DNA of 64,000 nucleotides from Anastatus disparis (GCA_017163975.1 JAFFSR010000221.1:4836001-4900000), one strand, 5' to 3'; positions 25,501 to 40,062 are shown, numbered from the stretch's first letter. Translations and numbers: made by a program. The notes: generated by a model not told the origin, from the sequence alone.

Positions 25501-26663
25501 GCGAACAAAAATAAGATAATAATTATTTATTCCTAAATTTATTTTTAATTAGAAATAAAATCTAATTTTATTAATCAATTTCACAATTCATTTTTATTCT
25601 CAATTTAATGACTTTGTAAAATACTATTATACTAGTTGAAGTATTATTATATTAGTTTTACTTCAAGAAAATGAGTATAAAAAAAAGTAGGAACTACATA
25701 TAGTTTTATGAAATGCTAATTTATTCTAAAATGATATACAATAAAAATAATAAAAGTCAATTAAAAATACAAAATATATTATTCTACATAAAATTTTCAT
25801 TTAGCTTCATTATTTTTCGATTCATCATATTTTTAGCATAAAAATTTATGTAAATATTTAATTTGTAGCAAAATATATTATTTTTGTTTTTTTTTATAAA
25901 AAAATTTTGGTTTTTCAATCTTTGACAAAAATATTTTATCTTGTACTAGATAAAATCCTTAGCCAAGATATTTATAAGTATTTTTTCAACAATAAACAGA
26001 TAATTTTTATTTTCCTATTTAAAATTGAAATAGGTTTTTACAATTTGAATATTAAACAATAAAAAATAATTTGAAAATTTTATGCACAATTATAGTTTTT
26101 AAATTTAAGCTCACTAATGTAAAATATTATATTAATTATTCAGAAAGAGATCGTCAGTGGCTCACTCGGTAAAGTGATTGATTCGTAATCTCGAGGCTCC
26201 GAGTTCGAATCCCACTCTCGGCCGATTGATATAAGCATCACTGCACGTTACATGTGCTTTGTTCACAAACACACTGATGACCTCCGTCGCTAATTAGCAT
26301 CGAAATGATAGCATAAATACAGCGACGTTAAATAAAATTAAAAAAAAACTAATTATTTAGAAGTATTATACCTTATAATTCAACTTTTATTTTAATACCG
26401 TATAATTCAACTTTTATGCATAAGAAATTTCATAAATTATTAAATCTAAATAATAATTATATTTTGCAATTTTGATGAAAGTTTATCATTTTAATTTAAT
26501 TGTTAATAACTAAAAAATTTTTGAAATAATATTAAAAAAAATTTTTTTTTGTTTCATTTTATAGGCTATCCTGGACCGTTCCATATTATCGACTTTCATA
26601 CAGTTAAGGACAGATTACAAAACTCAGAAATTAGCAAATTCATTAAAAGGACTAGCAACGTAA
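22543..26663 (+). CDS. Exoc5: Exocyst complex component 5 (Sec10)
   Basis: Six exons: 22543-22575, 22661-23104, 23206-23783, 23911-24399, 24600-25110 and 26565-26663. They sum to 2154 bases, 717 aa (human EXOC5 708). Sec10 is one of the eight exocyst subunits tethering secretory vesicles to the plasma membrane. Conserved blocks include EPFDSEEFVERLAWRT, HLGDQLESVNTPRARAVEAQ, LSHFKGYSQC, KNHQKKQLQSGGFQELK, LGVRFHRVIYEHLQQ and NLKQVCSGDQL. An early coiled-coil lies near residues 45-100. The last exon was too short to appear as an open frame but fits in phase and homology, ending KLANSLKGLAT. Intron 5 is unusually long (1454 bases) because it holds a fold-back element and a SINE. Two adjacent ATGs (22543, 22546) could serve as start. 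Confidence 0.96.
25225..25438. mobile_element. GC-rich double-hairpin (fold-back) element in Exoc5 intron 5
   Basis: Two consecutive inverted repeats. Hairpin A: arms 25241-25259 and 25276-25294 are perfect complements (CCGGAAAGCGGCAACTTTG), with an outer pair TTTTCTGC/GCAGAAAA at 25226-25233 and 25304-25311. Hairpin B: arms 25318-25360 and 25394-25438 are nearly perfect (TACAACCCTTGGCCAGTAAA on the left). Its loop contains CCTCGGCTTCGCCTCGG. Base composition is far from the surrounding intron, which supports a transposed element. No coding capacity. Confidence 0.8.
26133..26362 (+). mobile_element. tRNA-derived SINE, family A, with TSD, in Exoc5 intron 5
   Basis: Body 26146-26349. The flanks TAATTATTCAGAA (26133-26145) and TAATTATTTAGAA (26350-26362) form a 13-base duplication with one mismatch. 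Well preserved A and B boxes, body, and GACGTTAAATAAAATT tail. Orientation is the same as Exoc5. Confidence 0.9.
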
Positions 26664-27687
26664 CAACGTAAGAATTGTTAAAAATATAGGAAAAGATGAT
26701 CAAAATAATAATAAGAAAACATATGTTTATAGCAAAGATAGTAATTTTATTACTATGGTATTGTGATACTGTCATGTATCATAGTCACACAATGCAATTG
26801 TCTTTTCTATGTAGACGCCAGTGTTAACAATGATTCCACGGAGTTCAGATTATGATATATTTGTTATTTATACTTTTTCGCATGTGAGGAAGACTGAAGC
26901 GATCAAAAAATTGCAATTGATGCAAGCACAAGTCGAAACTTCAACAATTGATTATGAAAATTAAAAAGTTCTTATATCCTCTTGATCAGATCATCTTCTT
27001 CACATTCATTATAAAATTATATTTGGCTCTAATTTTTTATTTTAGAAGCCTTATTTTATTTTTTTTATTATATTGTACATTTGATGGTATCAAAATAAGA
27101 AAGAAAGAATTCAATTAAAATAAAAAATGTTTGTAATTACTATCCATGTATTTGAAAGGTTAAAAAATAATAACAAAATTGTTTAACTAAAATTATTGTT
27201 AATTTATATATTCAAAGATTTAGATAAAATCTCTGACAACATTATTTTCGATGAATTCCGATTTTTATCATGAAGCATTAAATACAATTACTTATTGAAC
27301 TAAAAAAAAAGACGAGGCATTTCGCATTTGATCGATCTCACAAAAGAATACTGAGGAATTAATGGTGTACATCTATTGTGATCGCATTGGAAGTATTACG
27401 AAAAACTGCAACGAATCATATAATTTGCAGCTGTGGCGGTAATAACCGACGATAATAACTAACAGTCACAGATTAACAATCATAAGCATTCAAATATTTC
27501 ATTATTTTTTTACTTGTTTTTTGCCTATTAATTCATTAACCATTTTCTAATCTTCGACTGTAGTATTCATCGGCAGTTATATTAAGTTTAGAATATCTCG
27601 CGTTCGGCTTTTATTTCATGTAATTTTCTCGCGTTGAAAAAGTGACTATATGGCGCAACATTCATTCACATTTTCGGCCAATTGATA
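26664..27687. other. Convergent 3' region of Exoc5 and Prmt1
   Basis: About 1 kb between the stop codons of two convergent genes, presumably 3' UTRs. No further exon or repeat is recognised. Confidence 0.5.
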
Positions 27688-30232
<2,545 letters not shown>

Positions 30233-30480
30233 TTTGAATATTCGTTTCTTCGGCGCTGCTCACACTGCGGTCACTTTTTACGCGCTTCTTCCTGAGTCTA
30301 AGATAGCCGCCGCAGCCAGCTTGCTTAGCTATGTGGTGGTTTAACTTGCGCGCGCATTAACTTACGTGTTCAAGTACATTTTTTCGCGCAATGAAATTTA
30401 ATTCAAATGATCAGTTAAGAAAAGAGCTCTGACAATCAAGAATCAAAGTAAGGTTGGTACTTACTGCTGGAGTCAGCTAA
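30233..30480 (-). promoter_or_regulatory. Prmt1 promoter and 5' UTR region
   Basis: GC-rich stretch immediately upstream of the Prmt1 start (GCGGCGGC-type runs on the coding strand), abruptly giving way to AT-rich DNA. It is probably the transcription start region. No core promoter motif was assigned. Confidence 0.45.
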
Positions 30481-30691
30481 AAAATCGTTTTTTTATGTCA
30501 ACGTGAAAATATGAATCAACTGAATTCGGTGGGTTATATTTTGAATTCGAATGTCACATATAGAACATTTTTCCAGCAACTTCCGACAGTCTGTAGTAAT
30601 ATTTAAATTATATCTGTAATAAATTTGATAATTGCAAGACTATCTTGTAGATTGACGTGTCTAACAACCAATCACAAATAAAGTGTCAACA

Positions 30692-30703
30692 CTAAAGGTT
30701 TAT

Positions 30704-30746
<43 letters not shown>

Positions 30747-31096
30747 TAATTATATAAAGGATATTGTTATCCTCTATATATTTAACCTTTTTCAATGAAG
30801 ATGTCGAGGGAGCCCAACCCGGAACCGTTTAACACATTACATCAGGCTAGACTGTCAGACACCCCCATACCGAAAACTTTGACTACCGATGGATAGTCAG
30901 CCACTTTTGTGACCAACAATCAACCGATACCCAATGAGGTCGGATTCTTGAAAAGTCGCGATATAAATGGCACATACACTAATTTTCTTTGAAAAAAAGT
31001 TTAGAGGTACCTGGTCAGGATTCGAACCCATGCCCTCCGCGTTGAAGGCAAGAGCTCTATCCATTACACCACCGCGCTCTCTAAAGGTTTATAGTT
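30692..31096 (-). mobile_element. Second tRNA-derived SINE family (B), young copy
   Basis: Body 30708-31080 on the minus strand. Identical 16-base duplications CTAAAGGTTTATAGTT lie at 30692-30707 and 31081-31096. Read on the minus strand it begins with a tRNA-like head (A box GGTGGTGTAATGGATAGAGC, B box GGGTTCGAATCC) and a unique about 250-base body. It ends in a pure A tract of about 30 (the T run at 30708-30738). Perfect duplications and the intact A tail indicate a recent insertion. It is unrelated in sequence to family A. Confidence 0.92.
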
Positions 31097-31097
31097 A

Positions 31098-31577
31098 CTA
31101 CACCGAGAAACTTTTTGGGGTGAGAGACCTTGGTAAATAGTGAGACGAGAGGTCCCAGTTAAATTATAATATTATGAAGGTATTATACCTCCTAAATGAA
31201 GTTGGGGGGACTTGATGTTTAAGGTCCAATGTCTGATTAACAATCCGAGGTGTCGTGTCTCCGTACAAAGGCCTGAGACCTTTATAGCTTGAGCTCGAAG
31301 ATTAAAGACGCTACTATATAAGCAATTCGTATACGAACGTTCCAAACTTGAGATACATCTTATTGCATAGGCCCGCCGCCTTGGTCATGAGGGTCTCAGA
31401 CCTTTATGTTTAAGACGAGACGTCTCGCTTATTCTATCGAGGCTTATACCGTTGCGCCGTCTCAGTCATGAGGGTTTCCGACCTTTATACTCAAGGCGGG
31501 ATGGCACACTTACTTTACTGAGACGTCAGGTCTTAGACTACCTGAGGTCTCTCGTCCCAAAAAGTTTCTCGGTGTAG
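31098..31577. mobile_element. Non-autonomous DNA element with 33-bp terminal inverted repeats
   Basis: Termini 31098-31130 and 31545-31577 are inverted copies (CTACACCGAGAAACTTTTTG onward, 31 of 33 bases matching). The 480-base interior has no open frame but shows three diverged copies of a motif like GAGGGTCTCAGACCTTTAT, near 31270, 31397 and 31475. The target-site duplication is unclear, so the superfamily is unassigned. The SINE B insertion lies directly against its left end. Confidence 0.82.
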
Positions 31578-31899
31578 TGGAGTTTAGTTACGATAGACTG
31601 TAACGAATAGTCGCATGTGATGATCGTCACATCTATTGTAGAAATATCCTTATAATCATCACTAAAGTCCCTTTCAGAACAGAGTAAAATTATTTTATTT
31701 TGAAAATTTTTTGTCTTTTATTATAACTGAAAATGTTCTGTCGTATTTAATGTATTTATATATAATTCGCCGTCGAGGCGCTAGCGCGCCTCTTGATTTG
31801 TTAAAAAAACTGAATTAATTTTATATTGGAATTCATAGTTACATGTTTACATTGAATTATAAATAACTTATTACTGATTGAGCATTTTTTAAAAATTTT

Positions 31900-32087
31900 A
31901 TTTAACTTCGCTGTATTTATGCTATCATTGCGATGCTAATTAGCGATGGAGGTTTTTCAGTTTGTTCGTGAACAAAGCACATGTGACGTACAGTGGTGCT
32001 TGTATCAATTGGATGAGAGCGAGATTCGAACTCGAGACCTCGAGATTACGAATCCATCACTTCACCGAATGAGCCGCTGATGACCTC
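31900..32087 (-). mobile_element. tRNA-derived SINE, family A
   Basis: Full-length minus-strand copy. Complement of tail TTTAACTTCGCTGTATTTATGC, body GTACAGTGGTGCTTG, B box GAGATTCGAACTCG and A box TCACCGAATGAGCCGCTGA. Confidence 0.88.
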
Positions 32088-32597
32088 TGACTAAGTATTT
32101 GATGCTTTATAAAACACCAAAATAACTCTTATGTTTAAAAAACTTGGACATGATTGCTGGTTACAACTTTCAATCGGTAAACACGAAAAGTTTACCAACA
32201 TCTTTCAAATATTAGTTTCGCAAATAAGTTTCGACCACAAGCATTTTCCCTGCAAAAAATTTCATCCCAGGTTTTCTAAGAAGATTCAGCGACGAATTAA
32301 AAACTTGAAATCGGCAATTATGGTGATTCGAACACGGACTTACAATTTTATAAAATTGATGAGCTGAAAATAAAGTCAATCAAATCATAAAAAAAAAATA
32401 TATATCATTAATAAGATTAAAACAATGTTTAAAAAATTAACTAAAATTCATCTAATCAGGATATAAAAAACATTAATTAGAGATATGTTTTTTAAACAAT
32501 CAAATGAAACTAAAGTTTCAAATATAATAATTTTAAACATTTTTTATAATAAAATTGTTTAATTAAAAAAAAAACTTATACAGGGAAAAGGCGGGCT

Positions 32598-33280
32598 CGT
32601 TCGGCCAGATTTTTTTGAGAAAATTTCTTTTCGGTCGTAAAATAATGATTCTCTTCGAGTATGTTAACACTAAATAGGAGTTTTGATGAAAAAAAACCCG
32701 TGCTTTTTCTTTCCGCCCAATAGGTCTCAGATAAAAATGTAGACCTTTTATCGAAAATGTAGTAAAAAAAGCACTTACAAGAAGTTGATATAGCTAAACA
32801 AATAAAACTCGCAGAAAAATGGATAAAAAAATGAAAGGAAGAACAAATTAAATACTTTGAGTGCTATTGCATTAAAAAAGATTATGCTAGTAAAATAATG
32901 TCGACAATTCATCATGCGTTACATGCTAAAAATATTAAAAAATATTCAGTAATTTTAAACTAAGCATAATTTTTTAACTAGATAAGCTTTTTAAATGGAA
33001 CAGGGCTTGAAATAGAGTATTTAATTTGTTCTTTCTTTTATTTTTTACACATTTTTCTGCAAGAGTTTCAGTTATTTAGCTATTTGAGTTCGTATAAGCG
33101 ATTCTTTTCACTATATTTTCGAAAAAATGTCGATATCTTTGTCTTTTTGGACGACCTATTGGACGGGAAGACAAAACATGAATTCATTCTTTTTCAATAA
33201 AGAATCATATTCTGCAGTTTCAGCAAAATCGGTTTTCCAGAGACCAGATACTTTCCTTGTAAGTTTAAACTTCTAACTGT
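32598..33280. mobile_element. Imperfect fold-back element
   Basis: Long inverted repeat: left arm about 32700-32862, right arm about 33018-33178. Matching pairs include CCCAATAGGT with ACCTATTGGA, TAGCTAAA with TTTAGCTA and GCAGAAAAATG with CATTTTTCTGC. Weaker similarity extends outward to about 32600 and 33280. The spacer and arms carry no credible coding sequence. Confidence 0.72.
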
Positions 33281-33358
33281 ATGAAAAAAATTGCTCTAAA
33301 CCCTTTATTATTCAATAAATGTTTAATAATTTTAGATTTAAAAACTGAATATTAAATA

Positions 33359-34102
33359 TAGGGTAGATGTGGGTATTACAGCGGAATCGACGTATGATGA
33401 ATTTTAAACTCATAAATAAAAGCTTATAGATGAAGAAAACTTATCACTTTTATTTTTAATAAAATATTTAAACATTGATTAACTAGAAAAAAATTAATTT
33501 AGCATTTAATTATAGAGTTAAAATTAAGAAAAAACGAATTTAAAATAAAATGTATTTGTGGCTATTGCTACGGCCGTGTTTCTAATGCTGTGTGCCAGTT
33601 ACTATTGACACTTTTATATATTCCGTTCGAAAAGTTGAAGTTAGGTTTACCACGTGTTATAATAATAAAAGGATGCCACAGTAATTCATATTTGGTGATT
33701 TTAATGACGCATAATACTAAGGTGTAAAATTAAAATATTAAATATGTGCTAGGTGAAATTTCCAAAAAATATATAACAAGCAAAGATATATTTTATTTAA
33801 TAATGATCTTATTTTACATAAAAAAGAATAAAAACAGAAAATATTGTCAAATTTAGGATGCATACGTGATCGCGATTTTACGAAATTTATCAAGATTTTA
33901 GAACAGTTCAATTTCAAATAACCAATATTAAATATTTTTAGACTTTTTTTGTGAGATATATTTTTTTAAATATTAAATAATACTTATAATATTTGATTAT
34001 GCATTCAAATATTATTTATGGACTTGGAAAAAATTATTTTTACGAATTTTATATGAAAAAACAGTAATTAGCACCTCCGTAGCAATACCCACATCTACCC
34101 TA
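33359..34102. mobile_element. Tc1/mariner-like MITE with TA target site
   Basis: Inverted termini GGGTAGATGTGGGTATT at 33361-33377 and its complement ending at 34100. Similarity continues inward (C..CGGA). TA dinucleotides flank both ends (33359-33360 and 34101-34102), the target duplication typical of the Tc1/mariner superfamily. At 740 bases it has no transposase frame, so it is non-autonomous. Confidence 0.8.
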
Positions 34103-34887
34103 TTATTATCATTAAAATTTTTTTTCGAAACAATTATAAACTATATTACTTCAATGAAAAAAAATGTGGTTGTTAAAAAATAAATTTGTCATTATATTAA
34201 AAAAGTAGTTTTCCTTAAAAAACCTGTGTCAATCAGAGTTACGAATTATGGCATAACGAAATAGTACCAAACGACTAAAATTTCAGTAACTGATATACTA
34301 TGAATTCCGAGGTATTTTACGGTGCGGACGAGGGTAGGTAGACGACACCTTTTATGATATACTCTACTATTTTCTAACCATTAGCTTACAGAGTTTGGAA
34401 AATATATTGGTGGGGCACGGCTTTTCCGTAATATTTTTCCCTATACTGAGGTCATTATGTTAGAAAAGCATTTAGTTGTGTTTGGACCTTTTAAAGGAAA
34501 CAGTCTTTCAGATAATAATTCTCAAGTTTACTTATATTTTACTATTTTTTCGATATGGTATGTTTTATTTTTCATTTGAATAATTTTGAACTAAAATTTA
34601 AATAATAACTTGTTATCTTATTTGAATAATTATCAAAAATATGAGATACATAGGATGAATATATTATTAAATGAGCAAATAAAAAAAAAATTCGGATTTT
34701 ATATATTAACTTTCAGATATTTTTTTATTAGATTCAGTAACTCTAAAAAAAATTTTGGATAATAAAATATAATAATACTTATGAAATATAATAATTGACA
34801 TATTATAAACACATTTGAACTTGATTTTTTATTATTCCACTATTTCAAAAGAAATCGATAATTTTAAGTCTTTATGCAAAAATTTTA

Positions 34888-37315
34888 TTAAGGAGGTTAG
34901 TGCGCGCAGGACCGTATCTACTCAGGGCCCCGCAATAAGGAACAAAATATTATTTTTGTATTATAAATTATTTTCATAAAAAGTGTAAATAATTTATTAT
35001 TATAGTTGTAACTTCAATTATATTTAACATATCTTGAAATTTTAAGACAGTAAAAATAGCACTATTTTACACATTATATTAAAATTTCAGATAGCTTAGC
35101 TTCACCGAAGCCGAGATATGAAGTCTGAAAGTTAGAAAATTTAACACAGCGTCTTATGGGTAGGTCGCCATGAAACAGAAAAAAGCAAACGTTTTTATCA
35201 ATAACTCCGATAATTTTCTTAAGAATAAACCAAAAAACTGATATATTTTTAATAATTATAATTAGAATATAATATCAAAATTTCAGATAGCCTAGCTTCA
35301 TAGTTTAATAGATATAGTCATTGAATGGATGCTATTTACAAAATTTGTACGTATACTAGCATGCTAGCAAACAATGCGCCCAGTTAACTCAAGGTGCGAA
35401 ACGTTGTCTGCACCGAGGTCTGCACACATGATGTTAAGCGGGGCGCACTAACCTCCTTAACAAAAATTCTGTTTATATACGCACACCTCCCCTCTCGTAT
35501 TTTACTCGATGGAAACTTCGGTGAGATAGCATCCATTAAATTGCTATATCTACGAAACTATGAAGCTAGGCCTCCTGAAATTTTAATATTATATTCTAAT
35601 TATAATTGTTAAAAACATGTCAGTTTTTTGGTTTATTCTTAAGAAAATTTTCAGGGTTATGGATGAAAACGTTTGCTTTTTTCTGTCTCATACCAACCTT
35701 CCCATAAGACGCTGTGTTAAATTTTCGAACTTTTAGACTTCATATCTTGGCTTCGGTGAAGCTAAGCTATCTGAAATTTTAATATGACTAGAAAATCCAT
35801 GCGCGCAAGCGCGCTCTATATCTAATCTAGATGTATATAAATTTTTAATGATTAACCGTTAATATAGTGTTATTATTTTCTGTTCATTATTAAATAATAA
35901 TAATTTCATATCTACTATCTGCATCAGTAAAGAAATTGATGTTATATACTAATGTATCAGAGTAGTTTACGCGGCATCAGTGAATTTATAGACACGGAAA
36001 ACTTCGAGAAAAATAAATCCCATTTAAAAGATATATTATCGCTATATTCATTTTCTTATTATTATTTTAAAAAATTGAAGAAATGGTAAACTTTTAGATT
36101 AGTTTTTAGACATTTCTTAAATCTTACAAAATTTAAATAACGTAAACTATTACAAGGTCAAAAGTTATTTTACGAATATATAGCTTTTTATACACTTAAT
36201 ATAAATCTAACGTATTTGATTTTCAAGATATATCTTAAATGAGAATTAAAATAAGTGCCAGAAAAATTTTAATATGTAATATTGGAATCCTAAATTCTTA
36301 ATAACCAATGAATGAAGTTATTTAAAAATTAATATTTTCAACAATATGAAATCCATAAAATATATAAAAAATAAAATAGTTCAAATCCATTCTTAACGAT
36401 ATGTATATCGTTCCTATTTTTAAAATAGAAATAAAAATAAAAATTCTAATCTATATTTTCTTAATTATAGTAATTATATTATTCTTTCAACCAAAAAATT
36501 TTTTATTTTATTTTGCAGAAGAACTGTTTATTCTAAGCGTGATTCAATTTAAATTTTGAAATTAAATAAAAAAACTTTTAAAAATAGTACATTTTAGGCA
36601 AGTATTATACTATATTTTTGAAAAAAAATTTTTAAGCTGTCAATCTAGAAATATTTTATATATTAAATTATATTATCAAAATTGTATTACGTATCGGTTT
36701 TTTTATAAATTATTTTAAAATATTTCGAAATATTTAAAATTTTTTTTCAAATTTACAAAATTATTTGCCTTGTTATAAGCTAAAAAGTTGATAACATCTG
36801 TATTTTCAAAAAATATTTATTGCTAAATTTATTGCTTAATAACTATTTTATGGTACAATTTTTAAAAAAAGAATTCAGAAGTAAATAGCATAGAATTGTT
36901 ACAATGTTCTAATTTTAAATATACAATAACAAATGAATATAGAGCGGTACTTCGCACTCTCGACATCTTCACACAAAAGAATTTTGTAAACGGAAGTTAG
37001 CGATGTTTATATTGATAATTTTATTTAAAAAATCCAACTATAACTCAATAATTATAATTTAATTATTTATCAATGATTTTTGTTATTAAATTTTAAATCG
37101 ATGATTTTATTTAAGCATATTATATTAAATCAAATCTCGTTTTTCGCCAATCATATGATTCTATTCAATCCACCAATCACGTTCTTAGTATAAAATGTTT
37201 CACAACATCCGGCCATCGTTTTTTTAAAAGAGGATATGTAAAATAGTGCTATTTTTATTGTCTTTTAATTTCAAGATATTCTTAAGAAATCGGGAAATCG
37301 CACTAACCCCCTTAA
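34888..37315. mobile_element. Nested fold-back elements with TTAAGGAGGTTAGTGCG termini
   Basis: Terminus TTAAGGAGGTTAGTGCGC at 34888-34905 is repeated inverted at 35443-35460 (18/18) and at 37299-37315 (16/17). Next to these, 35031-35082 matches the complement of 37232-37282 (around AAAAATAGCACTATTTTACA). A separate inverted pair, about 35085-35350 and 35515-35795, shares AAATTTCAGATAGCTTAGCT and GACGCTGTGTTAAATTTTC. The 34888-35460 unit is flanked by CAAAAATTTT and CAAAAATTCT. This is best read as at least two related fold-back transposons, one nested or duplicated in inverse orientation. No coding capacity. Confidence 0.72.
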
Positions 37316-37560
37316 ATGTGAATATGTGGCTCTACATTAACAGATAAATTATTGGTTATTAAAAAAGAAGAAATCAACAGCAGTTCTATTCTAATATAAT
37401 TTTGTTTGAACTGAGTAGCCTTTGGTTTATTTTTTTTTAATTATACCAATCACAATGAGAAATAATGAACGTAACAAATTTACAATTGACGAAAAGATTT
37501 ATAAATTAATCATTCTTTATTTTTTGTATTAAACAGTGGTCCAAGCAGCTAATTTTTACC

Positions 37561-40062
37561 ATGATCCAAGGCGATGTAGAAGAATTTCGTAGACTTTTAA
37601 AAAATGAAACCGAAAAGAATTTGAGTCTTCATTATCAAAATAATTGCATTGATTTTTATAAAGGAATAAAAGTTCTTAGAAGAGCTGGAGCATTTCGTGA
37701 CCGTGACGTTCGTGTAAGTTTATTACATGTCGCAGCTGCTATTGAGAACATCGAATTTGTGAAATTGTTAATAGAAGCTGGTTGCGATGTCAATACTGGT
37801 AACCAATTCGGGCAAACACCACTTCATATTGCTATACTTTCTGCCAGGTTGGTTTTATTTTATATCTAATAGAAAATCATTCGATTATGAAGGGAAATGA
37901 CTGATTATAGTTGAAAAGTTACTGTAACAAAATAATTCGAAAACGCAATCATGAATATTAAATACTATTTATAGCTTTTATACTGTTCAACAAACAAAGA
38001 TCGATTGCAGAATTTTTTAAAAATCGTTCTACTTTGTCTTTTTACTGACCTTTATGAATTAATCCATGTTTATTCAATTTGCTAAGGAATGCTATTTCAA
38101 TCTTATCTTTACTTATTACTTTTTTTATAAAAAGCAAAAGCGCAATTGCATTTTTTTTGTAAAAAATGAAAAATGCATTATTTTAAAAAGGCCATTTTTT
38201 GTCTCAATTTTTTTTTCATGGGTATAAGATCTATATTTTTATATGCGTAGGATTTATATTATTTTGTTTTTTAAGAGATATGAAAGAAATTTTTTTTAAT
38301 TATTTTATATCCACAAAACGAATGTACATATATGTGACAGATACGATAGAGCAGGAGTAAGTGCATTTCCAAGGATGACATCGAAAGAGCATCCCCCACA
38401 GTATTGAATAAATTGATTAATTTATATATAAAGATCAGTAAAAAATGGCAAAATAGAACGATTAAAAAAAATATTTCGGTTTTTGAAAATCGAAAATTCA
38501 TGAGTCACTTTTAAAAAATGCATAAAAAATGCATTTTCGATGATGTTAAAAAGCGGAAAAATACGTCTGCGCTCATTTTTAGAGTAGAATAATATAAAAA
38601 AAGTTTTAAGTGATTCAGAGACACTGGTGCAGTCGACCTACATGATTTGAGATGGAATCGTTTTAAAGATAATTTAGTTTTATGAAATATATTTATTTAA
38701 TAATAAAATTTTAATGATTACAGAGACTCAAATTCTACTGATGTGATACGTGACTGTATATCACTGGCAAAATTTTTATTGGATCATGGCGCGGATGTAA
38801 ATTACGGGGATCGTTTTAATTTAACTCCATTACATAGTGTTGCAAAAATGGAAAATCCAAAAATTGCTCGTATGTTGATAGCAAAAGGTGCTTGTGTAAA
38901 TGAATGTACTGAAATGGGAAAAACACCATTGCACATGGCTACACTTTCAGGAAGTATATCAGTAGTTAAATTACTACTTGATAATGGTGCTGATAGTTAT
39001 GACACAGATTTCGAAGGATATACACCATTCATTATAGCAACTCGAAGATTGGATAATAGCAGTTATGATATTCTGAAATTATTATTGGAAAGAAAGGGGA
39101 AATGTGATAAAACAAAATTTAATGTGTCAAAAGCGTTGCCATTTGCTATAAAACATTGCGAATTACGTAAAATTAAATTATTATTAGATTATGGAGCTCA
39201 TATAAAAGAAGATAGTCTGGAAGGGTATACAGAATTACATATAGCCGTTGGGAACAGTGTTGATGTTATTGAATACTTTCTTGATAACGGTGTTAATGTT
39301 GATGCCAGAAGTGAAGACAATCGTACACCATTACATATTGCAGCTAAATGTGAATATGAAGAAGGGTGTAAGCTTCTTCTTTCTAGAGGTGCCAATGTTA
39401 ATTGTATAGATGATCGTGGCTGCACACCATTGTGTTTAGCTATACCATCAATATATACAGACAGCATCAATAAAAAAGTAGGAAATATTTTAATAGAACA
39501 TATAGCTAAATTGATATTTTTAAATAATTGGGTTAATGAGATAGATCTTAAAGTTCTGGACCAAGAATATCATAAATTAAAATGTTATTATAAAAATTGT
39601 ATAGAAGAGTTAAAGAAAATGAAAATTCGGAAAGTTTATGAGGATGTAAGTTTGTTTGATATTCTGATGAAGAATAATATGGCATCTAGATATGCAAGAA
39701 ATGAAGATTTAATCGAAGCTCTAGAGAGTGCAGAGAACCAACTCAATCATGATTTCCCAATTTATTATTTGTTGTTAAAAGAAGATTTTTATAAGGAAAT
39801 AAGAAAGCAAAGAGCAGCAATATTTTTAAATGAAATTTTTAATTTTCATGATCCACTTCATCTTGCTAATTTGAAAATCCTCAGTTATTTAAAAGACGAA
39901 GATATTATGAGAATTAGTAAAACTGAGACCGACGCATGGGCCGAGTGGTTCGGCGCACGCCAGGCGATTTGCAAAGTTAAGCAGCATTGGCTGCGGTTAG
40001 TACTTGGATTGGTCATACTTGGAGCGTTCCTTGGATTGCTCCAAGGAACGCTGCGCGTCTAA
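37561..40062 (+). CDS. Ankyrin-repeat protein with PRANC-like C-terminus, tail extended by a SINE
   Basis: Two exons, 37561-37847 and 38724-40062, giving 541 aa. Splicing AG|A is in phase. The frame stays open upstream to a possible acceptor at 37536, so an earlier 5' exon is possible. About eight ankyrin repeats span residues 45-365 (blocks such as GQTPLHIAI, NLTPLHSVAK, GKTPLHMATLSG, NRTPLHIAAK). A helical region around 375-490 follows (FDILMKNN, then LKILSYLKDEDIMRI). It resembles the PRANC/F-box-like C-terminus of ankyrin proteins of parasitoid wasps, Wolbachia and poxviruses, which engage SCF ubiquitin ligases. Residues 498-541 come from an inserted SINE and include the uncharged hydrophobic stretch LVLGLVILGAFLGLLQGTL (521-539) between two arginines, a possible tail anchor. 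The PRANC assignment is by pattern and is less sure than the ankyrin part. Confidence 0.82.

Noticed and set aside
31004..31080. tRNA gene on the minus strand
   Set aside because: It is the head of a 373-base element with an A tail and perfect target-site duplications, so it is SINE B.
32131..32367. 78-codon open frame
   Set aside because: No recognisable domain, next to SINE and fold-back elements, and no splice partners.
35394..35612. 72-codon open frame
   Set aside because: It crosses the inverted terminus of a fold-back element, so the frame is fortuitous.
39970..40050. 5S rRNA gene or pseudogene
   Set aside because: Only the internal promoter part matches. It is enclosed with an A-rich tail inside target-site duplications, so it is part of a SINE.
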